NCBI RefSeq assembly: GCF_015291705.1
Contig: NZ_CP030050.1
Span: 3,410,001 to 3,474,000 of the forward strand
Direction: 5' to 3'
Source: Bradyrhizobium arachidis
GTDB lineage: Bacteria > Pseudomonadota > Alphaproteobacteria > Rhizobiales > Xanthobacteraceae
DNA length: 64,000 nt
Made by a program: the position numbers and the translations under genes. Below the pieces are notes generated by a model. It ran no database searches. It saw only the letters and a list, made by a program, of their open reading frames with translations, and was not told the origin of the DNA. Shown here one piece after another: positions 45,562 through 56,658 of the stretch (the first letter of the stretch is position 1; each line of letters opens with the position of its first letter).

Positions 45562-46446
45562 ATGACCTCTGCGAGCGAATTGCGATCCGGCAAGGGTGAC
45601 CGCGACGAGAATTTTCCCGTCGCGTCCTGGATCATTCATCCGCGTCATCGCGCCCTGATCCTGGCCTATTACAATTTCGTCCGCACCGCCGACGACATCG
45701 CAGACCACGCCACGCTGCCCCCCGACCAGAAGCTCGCTTGTCTCGACCTGCTCGAGGCGGAACTGCTCGGCAAAGGCGACACCCAGGCCGAGGCCGTCAC
45801 GCTGCGGCGTGCGCTGGCCGAGCGCGGCATGACGCCGCGGCACGCGCTCGACGTGCTGATCGCGTTCCGCATGGACGTGACGAAGCTGCGCTACGAGACC
45901 TGGGACGAGGTCATCCACTATTGCCGCTATTCGGCGATGCCGGTCGGCCGCTTCATGCTCGACGTCCACGGCGAGAGCACCTCGACCTGGGTCGCGTCGG
46001 ATGCGCTCTGCGCAGGCCTCCAGATCAACAACCACCTGCAGGATTGCGGCAAGGATTTCCGCGAGCTCAACCGCGTCTATCTGCCGCGCGATGCGCTGGC
46101 GGCGAGCGGTGCTTCCGTGGAGCAACTCGGGCTTGCGCAGTCGCCACCGGCGATGCTGGCCTGCCTTCAGTCGCTTGCCGCGCGCAACGAGGCCCTGCTC
46201 GACGAGGGCAGGTCGCTAGCTGCGGAGATCCGCGATTTCCGCCTCGGTGTCGACGTCGCGGTGATCCAGGCCTATGCCGACCGCATCGTGCGCCTGCTCA
46301 AGGTCCGCGATCCCCTGCGCGAGCGCGTGCATCTGAACAAGTTCGAGCTGCTCACCTTCAGCCTCGCCGGCATGATCGGCGAAGTCGGCCGTCGCGCGAT
46401 CGGGCGCAAGGCCATTTCCAGACCGGGGACTGCCCATGACGCTTGA
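45562..46446 (+). CDS. hpnC: Hopanoid biosynthesis squalene/phytoene synthase-like protein HpnC
   Basis: This 294-residue all-helical prenyltransferase carries the acidic motif R-T-A-D-D-I-A-D-H near residue 40 and a second D-C-G-K-D-F-R-E-L-N near 160 with Y-L-P-R-D. With HpnD and HpnE it makes squalene from farnesyl diphosphate: HpnD forms presqualene diphosphate, HpnC converts it to hydroxysqualene, HpnE reduces that. The start at ATG 45562 suits homologue length; the frame is open upstream to 45451 but is less plausible. It overlaps hpnD by 11 bases. Confidence 0.93.
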   Translation: MTSASELRSGKGDRDENFPVASWIIHPRHRALILAYYNFVRTADDIADHATLPPDQKLACLDLLEAELLGKGDTQAEAVTLRRALAERGMTPRHALDVLIAFRMDVTKLRYETWDEVIHYCRYSAMPVGRFMLDVHGESTSTWVASDALCAGLQINNHLQDCGKDFRELNRVYLPRDALAASGASVEQLGLAQSPPAMLACLQSLAARNEALLDEGRSLAAEIRDFRLGVDVAVIQAYADRIVRLLKVRDPLRERVHLNKFELLTFSLAGMIGEVGRRAIGRKAISRPGTAHDA

Positions 46447-47275
46447 GGCGGCCACGCCCGGCGCCAGTTATGGCTCGACCGCATCCGGCAGCTCGTTCTA
46501 TGCCGCGATGCGCATCCTGCCGCATGACCAGCGCGAAGCGATGTTCCAGATCTACAGCTTCTGCCGCCAGGTCGACGACATCGCCGATTCCGACGGCCCG
46601 CGCGACGAGCGTCTCGCCGCGCTTCAGGAGTGGCGCAACGACATCGATGCGCTCTATCAGGGCAATCCGCCGCCGCGGCTGAAGGACTACGTCGCCTCGG
46701 TGAAGACCTTCGGCCTGAAGCGCGAGGATTTCCTCGCCATCGTCGACGGCATGGAGATGGACGTGCCGCAGGACATCCGCGCGCCTGACATGGCAACGCT
46801 CGATCTCTATTGCGATCGCGTCGCGAGCGCTGTCGGTCGATTGTCGGTGCGCGTGTTCGGCCTGCCGGAAGAGGATGGCATCCTGCTCGCGTACCATCTC
46901 GGGCGCGCGCTCCAGCTCACCAACATCCTGCGCGACATCGACGAGGACGCAGGTCTTGGCCGGCTCTATCTGCCGCGCGAGGCGCTGCTGCATGCCGGCA
47001 TCACCTCCAACGACCCGAACCGCGTGATCGCCGAGCGCGCATTGCCGAAGGTCTGCGCACCGCTGACGCAGCGCGCGAAGGCGCATTTCGAAAAGTCGGA
47101 CGAGATCATGAACCGCAACAAGCGCCGCGCCGTGCGCGCGCCGCGGATCATGTCGAAGTACTACCATTCCATTCTGGACCTCCTGATCGCGCGCGGTTTC
47201 AACGCGCCGCGCGAGCCGGTGCGTGTGTCGAAGGTCACACGCATCCTGATCCTGCTCCGTTACGCTTTCATCTGA
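46436..47275 (+). CDS. hpnD: Presqualene diphosphate synthase HpnD
   Basis: This 279-residue squalene/phytoene synthase-family enzyme has R-Q-V-D-D-I-A-D-S near residue 44 and I-L-R-D-I-D-E-D-A near 164, the two diphosphate-binding aspartate motifs, with G-R-L-Y-L-P-R after. It condenses two farnesyl diphosphates. The gene overlaps both neighbours (11 bases with hpnC, 1 base with hpnE), so the operon is translationally coupled. Confidence 0.95.
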   Translation: MTLEAATPGASYGSTASGSSFYAAMRILPHDQREAMFQIYSFCRQVDDIADSDGPRDERLAALQEWRNDIDALYQGNPPPRLKDYVASVKTFGLKREDFLAIVDGMEMDVPQDIRAPDMATLDLYCDRVASAVGRLSVRVFGLPEEDGILLAYHLGRALQLTNILRDIDEDAGLGRLYLPREALLHAGITSNDPNRVIAERALPKVCAPLTQRAKAHFEKSDEIMNRNKRRAVRAPRIMSKYYHSILDLLIARGFNAPREPVRVSKVTRILILLRYAFI

Positions 47276-48531
47276 TGCAAAAGACAGCTCACATCATCGG
47301 CGCCGGAATTTCCGGCCTCTCTGCCGCCGTGCGGCTCGCCAATGCCGGCTTCAAGGTCGCCGTGCACGAGGCGACGCATCAGGCCGGCGGCCGCTGCCGC
47401 TCCTATTTCGACGGCGCCACCAATCTCACCATCGACAATGGCAATCACCTGCTGCTGTCAGGCAACGGCCATGCGCGCGCCTATGCGCGCTCGATCGGCA
47501 CCGAAGCGGGTCTCGTCGGCCCCGACAGCGCGCAGTTTCCCTTCGTCGACATCAAGACCGGGCAGCGCTGGCAGATCGATCTCGGCAACGGCCGGCTGCC
47601 GACCTGGGTGCTCGACGAAAGCCGCCGCGTGCCCGACACCGGGCTCACCGATTATCTGAAGCTGGCGCCGCTGATCTGGGCCTCGGAAGACACGCTGGTC
47701 GGCAAGTCGATTCCTTGCGAAGGCATCCTCTATCAGCGCCTGGTGCAGCCGCTGCTGCTCGCAGCTCTCAATGTCGATCCGCCCGAGGGCTCGGCCGGGC
47801 TTGCCGGCGCCATCGTGCGCGAGACGCTGCTTGCGGGCGGGCAGGCCTGCCGCCCGCTGATCGCGCGCGACGGCCTCAGCGCCGTGCTGATCGAGCCGGC
47901 GGTGAAATTCCTGCAGGAGCGTGGCCACTCCGTTCAGCTCGGCCATGAGCTGCGTTCGTTCGTCAGCAGCGACGGCAAGGTGACCGCATTGAATTTCGGC
48001 GGCGAGGACGTGGTCCAGCTCGGTGCGGGCGACGTCATCGTGATGGCGGTGCCGCCGCGCGCGGCAGCGAGCCTGCTGCCGGGCCTGAAGACGCCGACCG
48101 AATTCCGCGCCATCGTGAACGCGCATTTCCGCTTTGAGCCGCCGCCCGGTTCGGCGCCGATCCTCGGCGTGATCGGCGGCGTCGTGGAATGGCTGTTCGC
48201 GTTCCCGAACCGCCTCTCGGTGACCATCAGCAATGGCGACCGTCTGGTCGACATGCCGCGCGAGGAACTGGCGCAGGCGATCTGGAACGATGTCTGCGAG
48301 GCGGCCGGCGTGTCCGGCGAGCTGCCACCGTGGCAGATCGTGCGCGAGCGCCGTGCCACATTTGCGGCGACGCCGGCCCAGAATGCCCTGCGTCCGGGGC
48401 CGGCGACCGCGCTGAAAAACCTGTTCCTTGCCGGCGATTGGACTGCTACGGGGTTGCCTGCAACCATCGAGGGATCGGTCCGGTCGGGTGATCGCGCCGC
48501 CGATCTGGTGCTGGCCGCCAAAGGATCCTGA
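47275..48531 (+). CDS. hpnE: Hydroxysqualene dehydroxylase HpnE
   Basis: This 418-residue FAD-dependent amine-oxidase-family protein has an N-terminal dinucleotide-binding motif I-I-G-A-G-I-S-G-L-S-A-A and G-G-R-C-R-S near residue 39. The C-terminal FAD-contact L-F-L-A-G-D-W-T-A-T-G-L-P-A-T-I-E is also present. It reduces hydroxysqualene to squalene. The ATG shares one base with the hpnD stop; an upstream extension of the frame would overlap hpnD and is rejected. shc follows after 64 bases. Confidence 0.94.
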   Translation: MQKTAHIIGAGISGLSAAVRLANAGFKVAVHEATHQAGGRCRSYFDGATNLTIDNGNHLLLSGNGHARAYARSIGTEAGLVGPDSAQFPFVDIKTGQRWQIDLGNGRLPTWVLDESRRVPDTGLTDYLKLAPLIWASEDTLVGKSIPCEGILYQRLVQPLLLAALNVDPPEGSAGLAGAIVRETLLAGGQACRPLIARDGLSAVLIEPAVKFLQERGHSVQLGHELRSFVSSDGKVTALNFGGEDVVQLGAGDVIVMAVPPRAAASLLPGLKTPTEFRAIVNAHFRFEPPPGSAPILGVIGGVVEWLFAFPNRLSVTISNGDRLVDMPREELAQAIWNDVCEAAGVSGELPPWQIVRERRATFAATPAQNALRPGPATALKNLFLAGDWTATGLPATIEGSVRSGDRAADLVLAAKGS

Positions 48532-48595
48532 AAAGCGGCCCTGACGGGCGAATGTCCCGGTCACTTTCAATCGACTATCGGAGCAATCGAGCGAC

Positions 48596-50563
48596 ATGGA
48601 TTCCTTGAACGCGACCCGCCGCGAGGCAGTGGAATCGAGGGTGTTGGAATCGAGCATTGCGTCGGCGACGCAGGGCGTCCTCGGCTTCCAGCAATCCGAC
48701 GGCCATTGGGTGTTCGAGCTCGAGGCCGACTGCACGATTCCGGCCGAGTACATCCTGCTGCGCCATTATCTCGCAGAGCCCGTCGACACCGCGCTCGAGG
48801 CCAAGATCGGCAATTATCTGCGCCGCGTCCAGGGCGCCCATGGCGGCTGGCCGCTGGTGTATGACGGCGAGTTCGACATGAGCGCCAGCGTGAAGGCGTA
48901 CTTCGCGCTGAAGATGATCGGCGATTCCACAGATAGCCCGCATATGGTGCGTGCGCGCGAGGCGATCCATGCCCGCGGCGGTGCGATCCATAGCAACGTC
49001 TTCACACGCTTCCTGCTCGCGACGTTCGGCGTCGTGACCTGGCGCGCGGTGCCGGTGCTGCCGATCGAGATCGTGCTGCTGCCGTTCTGGTCGCCGTTCC
49101 ACCTCAACAAGATCTCCTACTGGGCGCGCACCACCATGGTGCCGCTGATGGTGATCGCTGCGCTCAAGCCGCGCGCGAAGAACCCGAAGGGCGTCGGCAT
49201 CGACGAGCTGTTTTTGCAGGATCCGCGCTCGATCGGCATGACGGCGAAGGCGCCGCATCAGAGCATGGCCTGGTTCCTGCTGTTCCGTTCGCTCGATGCG
49301 ATCCTGCGCGTCATCGAGCCGATGTTTCCGAAGAGCCTGCGCCAGCGCGCGATCGATGCGGCGCTCGCCTTCACCGAGGAGCGGCTGAACGGCGAGGACG
49401 GCATGGGCGCGATCTATCCGCCCATGGCCAACATCGTCATGATGTACGACGCGCTCGGCAAGGACGAGAACTATCCGCCGCGTGCGGTGACGCGCCGGGG
49501 CATCGACAAGCTGCTGGTGATCCGCGACGACGAAGCCTACTGCCAGCCCTGCGTCTCGCCGGTGTGGGACACGACGCTGACCGCGCATGCGCTGCTGGAA
49601 GCCGGCGGCGACAAGGCGGTGCCCGCAGCCAAGCAGGGCCTAGACTGGCTGATCCCGAAGCAGGAGCTCGAGGTGAAGGGCGACTGGGCGGTGAAGCGGC
49701 CCGACGTGCGTCCGGGCGGCTGGGCCTTCCAGTACAACAACGCCCATTATCCTGATCTCGACGACACCGCCGTGGTGGTGATGTCGATGGACCGCATGCG
49801 CCGGGAGCACGGTGCGACCGGTTACGACGCGGCGATCGCCCGCGGCCGGGAATGGATCGAGGGCATGCAGAGCGACGATGGCGGCTGGGCCGCCTTCGAC
49901 GTCAACAACCTCGAATATTACCTGAACAACATCCCGTTCTCGGACCACGGCGCGCTGCTCGATCCGCCGACCGAGGACGTCACCGCGCGCTGCATCTCGA
50001 TGCTGGCCCAGCTCGGCGAGACCGAGAAGACCAGCAAGCACGTCGCCGACGGCGTGGCCTATCTCCGCAACACCCAGCACCCGGAGGGTTCCTGGTACGG
50101 TCGCTGGGGCATGAACTTCATCTATGGAACCTGGTCCGTGCTCTGCGCCCTCAACATGGCCGGCGTCGACCACAAGGACCCCATGATGCGGAAGGCTGCC
50201 GCCTGGCTGGCCTCGATCCAGAACAAGGATGGCGGCTGGGGCGAGGACGCCGTCAGCTACCGCCTGGACTACAAGGGCTGGGAAACCGCCCCCTCGACCG
50301 CCTCGCAAACGGCATGGGCCTTGCTTGGCCTGATGGCGGCAGGCGAGGTTGATCACCCGGCCGTCGCCCGCGGGGTGGAGTACCTGATTGCAACACAGAA
50401 CAAAAAAGGACTGTGGGACGAGCAGCGGTACACCGCCACGGGCTTCCCCCGCGTGTTCTATCTACGTTATCATGGTTACCCAAAGTTCTTTCCGCTGTGG
50501 GCGCTGGCGCGGTATCGGAACTTGCGGAACACCAACAGCAGGGTGGTAGGGGTCGGAATGTGA
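48596..50563 (+). CDS. shc: Squalene-hopene cyclase
   Basis: This 655-residue monotopic membrane cyclase converts squalene to hopene and hopanol. The catalytic D387-L-D389-D390-T-A motif protonates the terminal double bond. Several QW repeats (for example Q-S-D-D-G-G-W and Q-N-K-D-G-G-W-G-E) stabilise the alpha/alpha barrels. Length agrees with characterised cyclases. The last bases overlap the GTG of hpnG. It is also called hpnF. Confidence 0.97.
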   Translation: MDSLNATRREAVESRVLESSIASATQGVLGFQQSDGHWVFELEADCTIPAEYILLRHYLAEPVDTALEAKIGNYLRRVQGAHGGWPLVYDGEFDMSASVKAYFALKMIGDSTDSPHMVRAREAIHARGGAIHSNVFTRFLLATFGVVTWRAVPVLPIEIVLLPFWSPFHLNKISYWARTTMVPLMVIAALKPRAKNPKGVGIDELFLQDPRSIGMTAKAPHQSMAWFLLFRSLDAILRVIEPMFPKSLRQRAIDAALAFTEERLNGEDGMGAIYPPMANIVMMYDALGKDENYPPRAVTRRGIDKLLVIRDDEAYCQPCVSPVWDTTLTAHALLEAGGDKAVPAAKQGLDWLIPKQELEVKGDWAVKRPDVRPGGWAFQYNNAHYPDLDDTAVVVMSMDRMRREHGATGYDAAIARGREWIEGMQSDDGGWAAFDVNNLEYYLNNIPFSDHGALLDPPTEDVTARCISMLAQLGETEKTSKHVADGVAYLRNTQHPEGSWYGRWGMNFIYGTWSVLCALNMAGVDHKDPMMRKAAAWLASIQNKDGGWGEDAVSYRLDYKGWETAPSTASQTAWALLGLMAAGEVDHPAVARGVEYLIATQNKKGLWDEQRYTATGFPRVFYLRYHGYPKFFPLWALARYRNLRNTNSRVVGVGM

Positions 50564-51309
50564 CTTTGGGGACGGGGGACTATTTTACCGCGGGCAATGC
50601 CATTGATCCGCGGCCGATCTTGATCGTGACTGGACTGGTTCAGGAGGCCCGTATCGCGGCCGGGCCTGGAATGGCTGTGATCTGCTCGTCCAGCAGCCCC
50701 AGCCAGCTCCGAGCGCTGCTGACGGTGGTCGATCCTGATACGATTCGCGGTGTGATCTCGTTCGGCGTGGCCGGCGGGCTCGACCCGACGCTGCGCTCCG
50801 GCGACGTCGTGCTGGCGACCGAGGTGCTGTCCGGCGACACCCGCTGGGCCGCTGGCCTATCGCTCGGCGACGACCTGATCGACCGCCTGACGTCGGGCCG
50901 CCGCCGCGTCGTGCGCGGCAGCCTCGCCGGCGCCGAGGAGGTGGTCACGAAACGGTCCTGCAAGGCGGCGCTGCATTCAGAGACCGGGGCTGCGGCCGTC
51001 GACATGGAGAGCCACATCGCGGCCGCCTACGCCGCCGAGGCTGGGCTGCCCTTTGCCGCGGTCCGCGTCATCAGCGATCCCGCGCACCGCGCGCTGCCCG
51101 CGATCGCCCGCGCCGCGATCAAGCCGAACGGCCAGATCGACCTTCCGGCCGTGCTGCGCGGCATCGTGCGCAATCCTACGACGCTGCATGCGCTGGTCTC
51201 GACCGGCATCGACTTCAACCGCGCGCTGCGCTCGCTTCGCGGCTGCCGCGACTATTTGATCGGGACGGAGCTCATCGAGAGCGAGGTCCTGGTGTCCAAG
51301 GCGGCCTGA
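50560..51309 (+). CDS. hpnG: Hopanoid-associated phosphorylase/nucleosidase HpnG
   Basis: This 249-residue PNP/MTA-phosphorylase-like protein cleaves adenine from adenosylhopane, giving ribosylhopane. Motifs seen are G-V-I-S-F-G-V-A-G-G-L near 66, A-V-D-M-E-S near residue 146 (ribose and base contact) and R-V-I-S-D near 168. The GTG start overlaps the shc stop (GTGA), and longer in-frame starts lie within shc. A strong terminator follows, ending this hpn operon. Confidence 0.9.
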   Translation: MTLGTGDYFTAGNAIDPRPILIVTGLVQEARIAAGPGMAVICSSSSPSQLRALLTVVDPDTIRGVISFGVAGGLDPTLRSGDVVLATEVLSGDTRWAAGLSLGDDLIDRLTSGRRRVVRGSLAGAEEVVTKRSCKAALHSETGAAAVDMESHIAAAYAAEAGLPFAAVRVISDPAHRALPAIARAAIKPNGQIDLPAVLRGIVRNPTTLHALVSTGIDFNRALRSLRGCRDYLIGTELIESEVLVSKAA

Positions 51310-51327
51310 CCTCTTGATGCGATAAAA

Positions 51328-51366
51328 TAAAAGGTCCGGTCACCATTGGTGACCGGGCCTTTTGCG
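51328..51366. terminator. Bidirectional terminator between hpnG and the ROK regulator
   Basis: AAAAGGTCCGGTCACC-att-GGTGACCGGGCCTTTT is flanked by A-run and T-run on both sides, so it can stop transcription from both convergent genes. It resembles the palindromes at 58163 and 58924. Confidence 0.92.
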
Positions 51367-51379
51367 TTTTGGTGCATGC

Positions 51380-52648
51380 TCAGTCGGTCGTCTCCATGCG
51401 GTTCCGGTCCACGACCCACAGCGTCCGTCGCATCATGCCCTCGACAATTGCTGCCGACTCGCTGGGACGCAGATAGATCGCCGTGGACTTGAGCAGCCAT
51501 GGCAGCACCGCTTGCTCGAGCCGCTCCTCATAGGCGCGGCGCATCATGTCAAATGCCTGCAGCCCGGGTCCCGCCAGGATCACATGGTGTGGGCGCAGCA
51601 CGGATATCGTTGCCGCGACCGCCTCGGCAAGCGCGCGGCCCGCCTGCTGAAATACGTGCTCGAGACGGGGGTCGCCGCCCCGCGCTCGCTCGCGCAGGAG
51701 GGCCATCTGCGCCTCGGAAGGCTGTTGCGCCGCCGCCGGCGGCAGGTCGAGAAATGTGCGGGCGTCGCGGTAGAGCGCATAGTCGGCCAGATGGGCCTCG
51801 ATACAGCCGCGCTGGCCGCAGCGGCATTGCGGCCCGTTCGATCCCAGTTTGATATGGCCAATCTCGCTGCCGGCGCCGGCGCCCCAGCGCGCTTCGCCGT
51901 CGACAACGACGCCCATGCCGACGCCGTGGCCGACCATGATCGTGGCCGAGAGGCCCTGCGCCAGTGGCGGCTCCGCGGCGGTGAGGGCGAGCGCAACGGC
52001 GACAGCGTCATTCGCCATCACGACTTCGGCGTTGAAGGCCTCGCGCACCGGCTTCACCAGATCGACATCGGTGACGGAGAGCGCCGGACTCCACAGATGC
52101 CGGCCGGTGTCCGCGTTCACGATCCCCTGCAGGGCAATCCCGATTCCCAACAGGCGATGGCGCGGCGTGGCCGTCGCCTCAAGCATCGCATCGATCTGCG
52201 CTATCACCAGATCGCACAGCGCGCCCGGATCGAGAGCCCGCGTCGCGATTTCGAGCCGCGATTGCGCCAGGCCGGAGCCGCTGAAATCCGCGATCAGTGT
52301 TTCAATCAGATTCATGCGGAGCGAGACCGCGATGATGCGGCCGAACTCCGGGTTCAGGGTCAGCAGCACGGCCGGCCGGCCGCGGCGGCGGCCGTTCAGC
52401 CCCTCTGCATCGTCTTCGTCCGTGTCGTCGGACCATGAGGTCGGCGCCGTCTCGGTCTCGCACAGCAACTCTTCCGCGATCAGTCTCGACGTCAGGCCGG
52501 AGACGGCGGCGAAGCTCAATCCCGTGCTTCGGGCGAGTTCCACACGCGGCAACGGCCCCTGACGTCGCAAGACCTCCACGAGGCGGCCGCGATTCGAGCC
52601 GCGGGCGGTGCTGGAAATTCGTCTCGGCTGCTCAATTTGGTCAACCAT
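51380..52648 (-). CDS. ROK-family transcriptional regulator
   Basis: This 422-residue protein has an N-terminal winged helix (about 17-70: R-G-S-N-R-G-R-L...L-S-F-A-A-V-S-G-L-T) fused to a ROK sugar-kinase-like domain. The zinc motif C-R-C-G-Q-R-G-C lies near residue 268. Such proteins are usually sugar-responsive repressors. It is divergent from a sugar ABC transporter and has a near-perfect inverted repeat 13-36 bases upstream of its start, so autoregulation and control of the transporter are likely. The effector sugar is unknown. Confidence 0.9.
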   Translation of the reverse strand: MVDQIEQPRRISSTARGSNRGRLVEVLRRQGPLPRVELARSTGLSFAAVSGLTSRLIAEELLCETETAPTSWSDDTDEDDAEGLNGRRRGRPAVLLTLNPEFGRIIAVSLRMNLIETLIADFSGSGLAQSRLEIATRALDPGALCDLVIAQIDAMLEATATPRHRLLGIGIALQGIVNADTGRHLWSPALSVTDVDLVKPVREAFNAEVVMANDAVAVALALTAAEPPLAQGLSATIMVGHGVGMGVVVDGEARWGAGAGSEIGHIKLGSNGPQCRCGQRGCIEAHLADYALYRDARTFLDLPPAAAQQPSEAQMALLRERARGGDPRLEHVFQQAGRALAEAVAATISVLRPHHVILAGPGLQAFDMMRRAYEERLEQAVLPWLLKSTAIYLRPSESAAIVEGMMRRTLWVVDRNRMETTD

Positions 52649-52660
52649 GCTGCCTCTTTA

Positions 52661-52684
52661 ATTCATTAAGTGAAGTTAATGAAT
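52661..52684. promoter_or_regulatory. Inverted repeat, candidate ROK operator
   Basis: ATTCATTAA (52661-52669) and TTAATGAAT (52676-52684) are perfect inverted copies separated by GTGAAG. The site lies just upstream of the ROK start and about 220 bases before the binding-protein gene. AT-rich dyads of this size are typical for NagC/XylR-type regulators. Confidence 0.75.
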
Positions 52685-52905
52685 GAGTGAAAGGGTAGTG
52701 TGATCGAAAAAACACAGCTAATGGGTGACGATTGAGAGTCATATTTACTAATGTCATGCCTCATGTACTATTTCCGCGTGAAGAAGGGGGCAGTACATCC
52801 CAATTTCGATGTTTTTGCTCTGCGACATTTCTTCGCTTCGTAAAGAAAATAAGGCGCAAAAGCGTCTGAAGCCCCTCATCCGGGGTGGCCAAAGGGAGCT
52901 GAAAC

Positions 52906-53868
52906 ATGAACGGATCGATGAAGAAATTGCTAGTGCCGTTGCTTGCGACCGCGGCGCTCGCGATGGCGACGGGTGTGGCGCAGGCCCAGCAGAAGAAGAC
53001 CATCGCGCTGGTCACCAACGTTGCAGCCGACTTCTGGACCATCGCCGGCCGCGGGCTCGAAAAGGCGCAGAAGGAGCACCCGGAATACAACATCGAATTG
53101 ATCGTCACCAACGAAGGCACGGCGGCGGGCCAGCGGCGCGAGCTCGACGACCTCTTGGTGCGCGGCGTCGCCGGCATCTCCATCTCGGTCGACGATGCGC
53201 CGCACGCGACCGAACAGCTCAACAAGGTTGCGGCCAAGACCGTGTTGATCACGACCGACAGCGACGCGCCGCAGAGCAATCGTCTCGCCTATATCGGCAC
53301 CGACAACGTCGCGGCCGGGCGGCAAGCAGGCGAAGAGATCAAGAAGGCGCTGCCGAACGGCGGCAAGATCGCGCTGTTCGTCGGCACGATGGACGCGGAC
53401 AATGCCCGCGAGCGGGTGCAAGGCATCAAGGAAGCGATCGCCGGCACCAAGGTCGAGCTGGTCGACGTGTTCACCGACCAGGTCGACTTCGCCAAGGCCA
53501 AGGCGAACATGGAGAACGTGCTCGTCAAATATCCCGACATTGCGCTGTTGTCCGGCCTCTGGAGCTACGAGACACCGCTGATCTATGACGCGGTCAAGGC
53601 GGCGGGCAAGGCCGGCAAGGTGAAGATCGTCGGATTCGACGAGGACCAGCGCACGCTGCGGGGAATATCCGACGGCACAATCGAATCCACTGTCGTGCAG
53701 CAACCGTACGAGTTCGGGTACCTCTCCGCCACCAACATCATCAAGACGCTGAACGGCGACAAGTCCTGGATTCCGGCTGACAGCAAGCTGATCGTGCCGA
53801 CCCAAGTGATCAGCAAATCCAACGTCGCGGAGTTCACCGCAAATCTGAAGGGCCTGCTGAAGAAGTGA
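52906..53868 (+). CDS. Sugar ABC transporter substrate-binding protein (RbsB-like)
   Basis: This 320-residue periplasmic protein has a Sec signal peptide (cleavage near A-Q-A-Q at about 27) and a PBP type I ribose-binding fold: I-A-L-V-T-N-V-A-A-D-F-W near 32, G-T-D-N near 130, D-A-D-N-A-R-E-R near 163 and G-F-D-E-D near 244. The ATG at 52906 or 52918 could be used; both keep the signal. It is first in a four-gene uptake operon with ATPase, permease and porin. The bound sugar is not predictable. Confidence 0.9.
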   Translation: MNGSMKKLLVPLLATAALAMATGVAQAQQKKTIALVTNVAADFWTIAGRGLEKAQKEHPEYNIELIVTNEGTAAGQRRELDDLLVRGVAGISISVDDAPHATEQLNKVAAKTVLITTDSDAPQSNRLAYIGTDNVAAGRQAGEEIKKALPNGGKIALFVGTMDADNARERVQGIKEAIAGTKVELVDVFTDQVDFAKAKANMENVLVKYPDIALLSGLWSYETPLIYDAVKAAGKAGKVKIVGFDEDQRTLRGISDGTIESTVVQQPYEFGYLSATNIIKTLNGDKSWIPADSKLIVPTQVISKSNVAEFTANLKGLLKK

Positions 53869-53928
53869 CTTTCAGCGCCTTTCGACGCCCGGCGGCACGG
53901 CCGTCGGACGTCGTGCGGGAGGAGATGA

Positions 53929-55451
<1,523 letters not shown>

Positions 55452-55455
<4 letters not shown>

Positions 55456-56510
55456 ACAAGAAAGAACTCGGCCTGGGCCTGCTGCTGCTGGTGATTTCCG
55501 CCGTCACGGGCGTGATCAATCCGGCCTTCCTGTCGCTGGTGAACTTGTTGAACATGGCCAATTTGATCGGCCTGTTCGGTGTGTTCGCGCTCGGCGAGGG
55601 GCTGGTGATCATCACCGGCGGCATCGACCTCTCGCTTGGCTCGATGTTCGCGCTGCTCGGCGTCATATTCATCGACCTTCTGACGACGTATCAGGTTCCC
55701 TGGCCCTTGGCGCTGCTGGCCGTGTTGCTGGGCGGGCTGGCGCTGGGAGGAATTCAGGGCTTCCTCGTCACCCGGTTGAAGATGCAGCCCTTCATCGTGA
55801 CGCTGTGCGGGTTGCTGATCTATCGCGGCGCCGCCCGCTACTACACCAGCGACTCGACACGTGGCTTCGGCTACGGCGACGAGGCCGGGACGCTGAGCAG
55901 CATTGCCTCGGGCAATGTCGCGGGCATCCCGAACACCTTCATCCTTCTGATCATCCTTGCGCTCGTCCTCGGCGTGCTGCTGCACCGCTCGGTCTACGGG
56001 CGCTGGCTCTATGCCGTCGGCAAGAACGAGGAAGCGGCGCGCTTCTCGGGCATCAACACGAATATCGTGATCGCGACCGCCTATATCATCAGCGGCGGGC
56101 TCGCCGGAGTCTCAACAGTCTTGTTCGTGTTCTACACGAACTCGGTGTCGCCGAGCTCCTTCGGCAATTTCTATGAGCTCTACGCGATCGCGGCTGCCGT
56201 CCTCGGCGGGTGCAGCCTGCGCGGCGGCGAGGGCTCCATCCTCGGTATCGTGCTGGGGACCGCGCTGCTGCAGGTGCTGCAGAACCTCGTGAATATCCTG
56301 GGCATTCCCAATTCCCTGAACTTTGCGGTGATGGGGACGGTGATTCTGATCGGCGTGTTGGCGGATCATCAGTTGCAGGCCCGACGGCGGCGCAAGATGG
56401 CGCTGGCCGGCCTCGCCCGCACGGCGCCGAGATCGGCATTTGAAGGACAGCAGGGCGCAGCACCGCGCGGCGTGGACGCGCTGCCGGCAAGAACGGGCGA
56501 CCAGGCATGA
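55452..56510 (+). CDS. Sugar ABC transporter permease (RbsC-like)
   Basis: This 352-residue inner-membrane permease has about nine to ten helices. The family segment I-T-G-G-I-D-L-S-L-G-S is near 55 and G-G-C-S-L-R-G-G-E-G-S near 250 (ATPase contact). A positively charged C-terminal tail of about 40 residues is unusually long. The start codon overlaps the ATPase stop (ATGA). The OprB porin gene follows after 148 bases. Confidence 0.92.
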
Positions 56511-56658
56511 CGGATCCAGGCTCCAGTCGACACAAAGCAGCTTCGGGGGCGCGCGGCTGCGACGGTGTGCTGGGGAAGGAGCGCGTTCCAGGCTCGATGG
56601 CTTGGCGGGAACGTGAGGCAAGAATGACAAAGCCTGAGACGGCGGGAGGACGAGAAAA

